In this document: in pieces, positions 6,324 to 6,416 of the stretch
How the letters are laid out: each line of letters starts with the position of its first letter
Numbering within the stretch: position 1 is the first letter of the stretch
Origin: Chitinophagaceae bacterium
Lineage (GTDB): Bacteria > Bacteroidota > Bacteroidia > Chitinophagales > Chitinophagaceae
DNA length: 6,416 nt
Reading direction: 5' to 3'
Assembly (NCBI GenBank): GCA_947452875.1
Contig: CANGEZ010000130.1
Span: 1-6,416 of the forward strand
The notes under the pieces: model-generated
What the model was told of the DNA's origin: nothing
The model's input: only the letters and a program-made list of their open reading frames with translations
Databases searched by the model: none
Translations under genes and position numbers: made by a program

Positions 6324-6355
6324 GTAAACTATTGGAGCAAAAGTTGATTTTCAAG
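6324..6355 (-). promoter_or_regulatory. Weak candidate Bacteroidota-type promoter for rnr
   Basis: Reading the minus strand, CTTG (6355-6352) is followed after 20 bases by TAGTTTAC (6331-6324). The Bacteroidota primary sigma factor prefers TTTG near -33 and TAnnTTTG near -7 with roughly this spacing. The match is partial (TTG of the first element, TAnnTT of the second), and the region is AT-rich enough for chance hits. It would give a leader of about 65 bases before the rnr ATG. Confidence 0.2.
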
Positions 6356-6416
6356 CAGATTTGAGGATAAACATGTTAAAAACTGGTTGATTTGTTATGG
6401 TTTTTTTTGTCTTACT

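Noticed and set aside
6362..6370. DnaA-box-like TGAGGATAA in the AT-rich right edge, hinting at a replication origin
   Set aside because: It differs at one position from TGTGGATAA and stands alone; no cluster of boxes is visible before the window ends. The sequence to the right would be needed to reconsider it.
6347..6416. Minus-strand frame open from the window edge to a TGA, possibly the end of an upstream gene
   Set aside because: Only about 21 residues with no recognisable family features; a frame this short in AT-rich DNA is expected by chance.
6398..6416. ATG at 6398 as the start of a divergent plus-strand gene
   Set aside because: Only six codons are visible before the edge, and they run through a homopolymer T tract, so nothing supports it.

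Overview
The window reads as an ordinary chromosomal stretch of a low-GC Bacteroidota bacterium, most likely of the Chitinophagaceae/Chitinophagales type. This rests on the kinds of proteins encoded (a DUF2027-like plus Smr fusion, and an APC permease with a GAGSF first-helix motif) and on start codons that lack a Shine-Dalgarno sequence. The lineage is inferred from protein style; no rRNA or other marker is present.

Layout: the left edge holds the 3' end of a plus-strand gene whose product ends in a cyclic-nucleotide-binding domain (1-213). It converges on a run of four minus-strand genes, which in transcription order (right to left) are ribonuclease R (6252-4258), a short-chain trans-polyprenyl diphosphate synthase (4160-3168), an APC-superfamily amino acid permease (3140-1434) and a protein with a KOW-like N-terminus and a C-terminal Smr domain (1370-360). 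The gaps are 97, 27 and 63 bases, so co-transcription of at least synthase and permease is plausible. The genes do not form one pathway: RNA turnover, isoprenoid precursor supply, amino acid uptake, and an Smr protein that may act in nucleic acid or ribosome quality control. RNase R and the Smr protein could be linked through RNA quality control, but this is inference.

The most unusual content is non-coding. The gaps with room for it, and several gene 3' ends, carry short tandem arrays with a 7-, 8- or 9-base period: GTTTGGN-type heptamers (219-277), ATCCAGA heptamers (287-310), an 8-base CCTTTGTG/TCTTGGTG array (328-351), GGGAATT heptamers that contain the permease stop codon (1415-1444), a 9-base GTCTTGAAC array forming a 21-base inverted repeat (4163-4258), and TTTTTAC/TTTTGAT heptamers that encode the lysine-rich tail of RNase R (4261-4298). 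The arrays differ in sequence but share nearly the same period and the same location at gene 3' ends.

The right-hand 164 bases (6253-6416) are AT-rich and hold no gene I can support, only a weak promoter candidate for rnr. I see no mobile element, CRISPR array, tRNA, rRNA or defence system.
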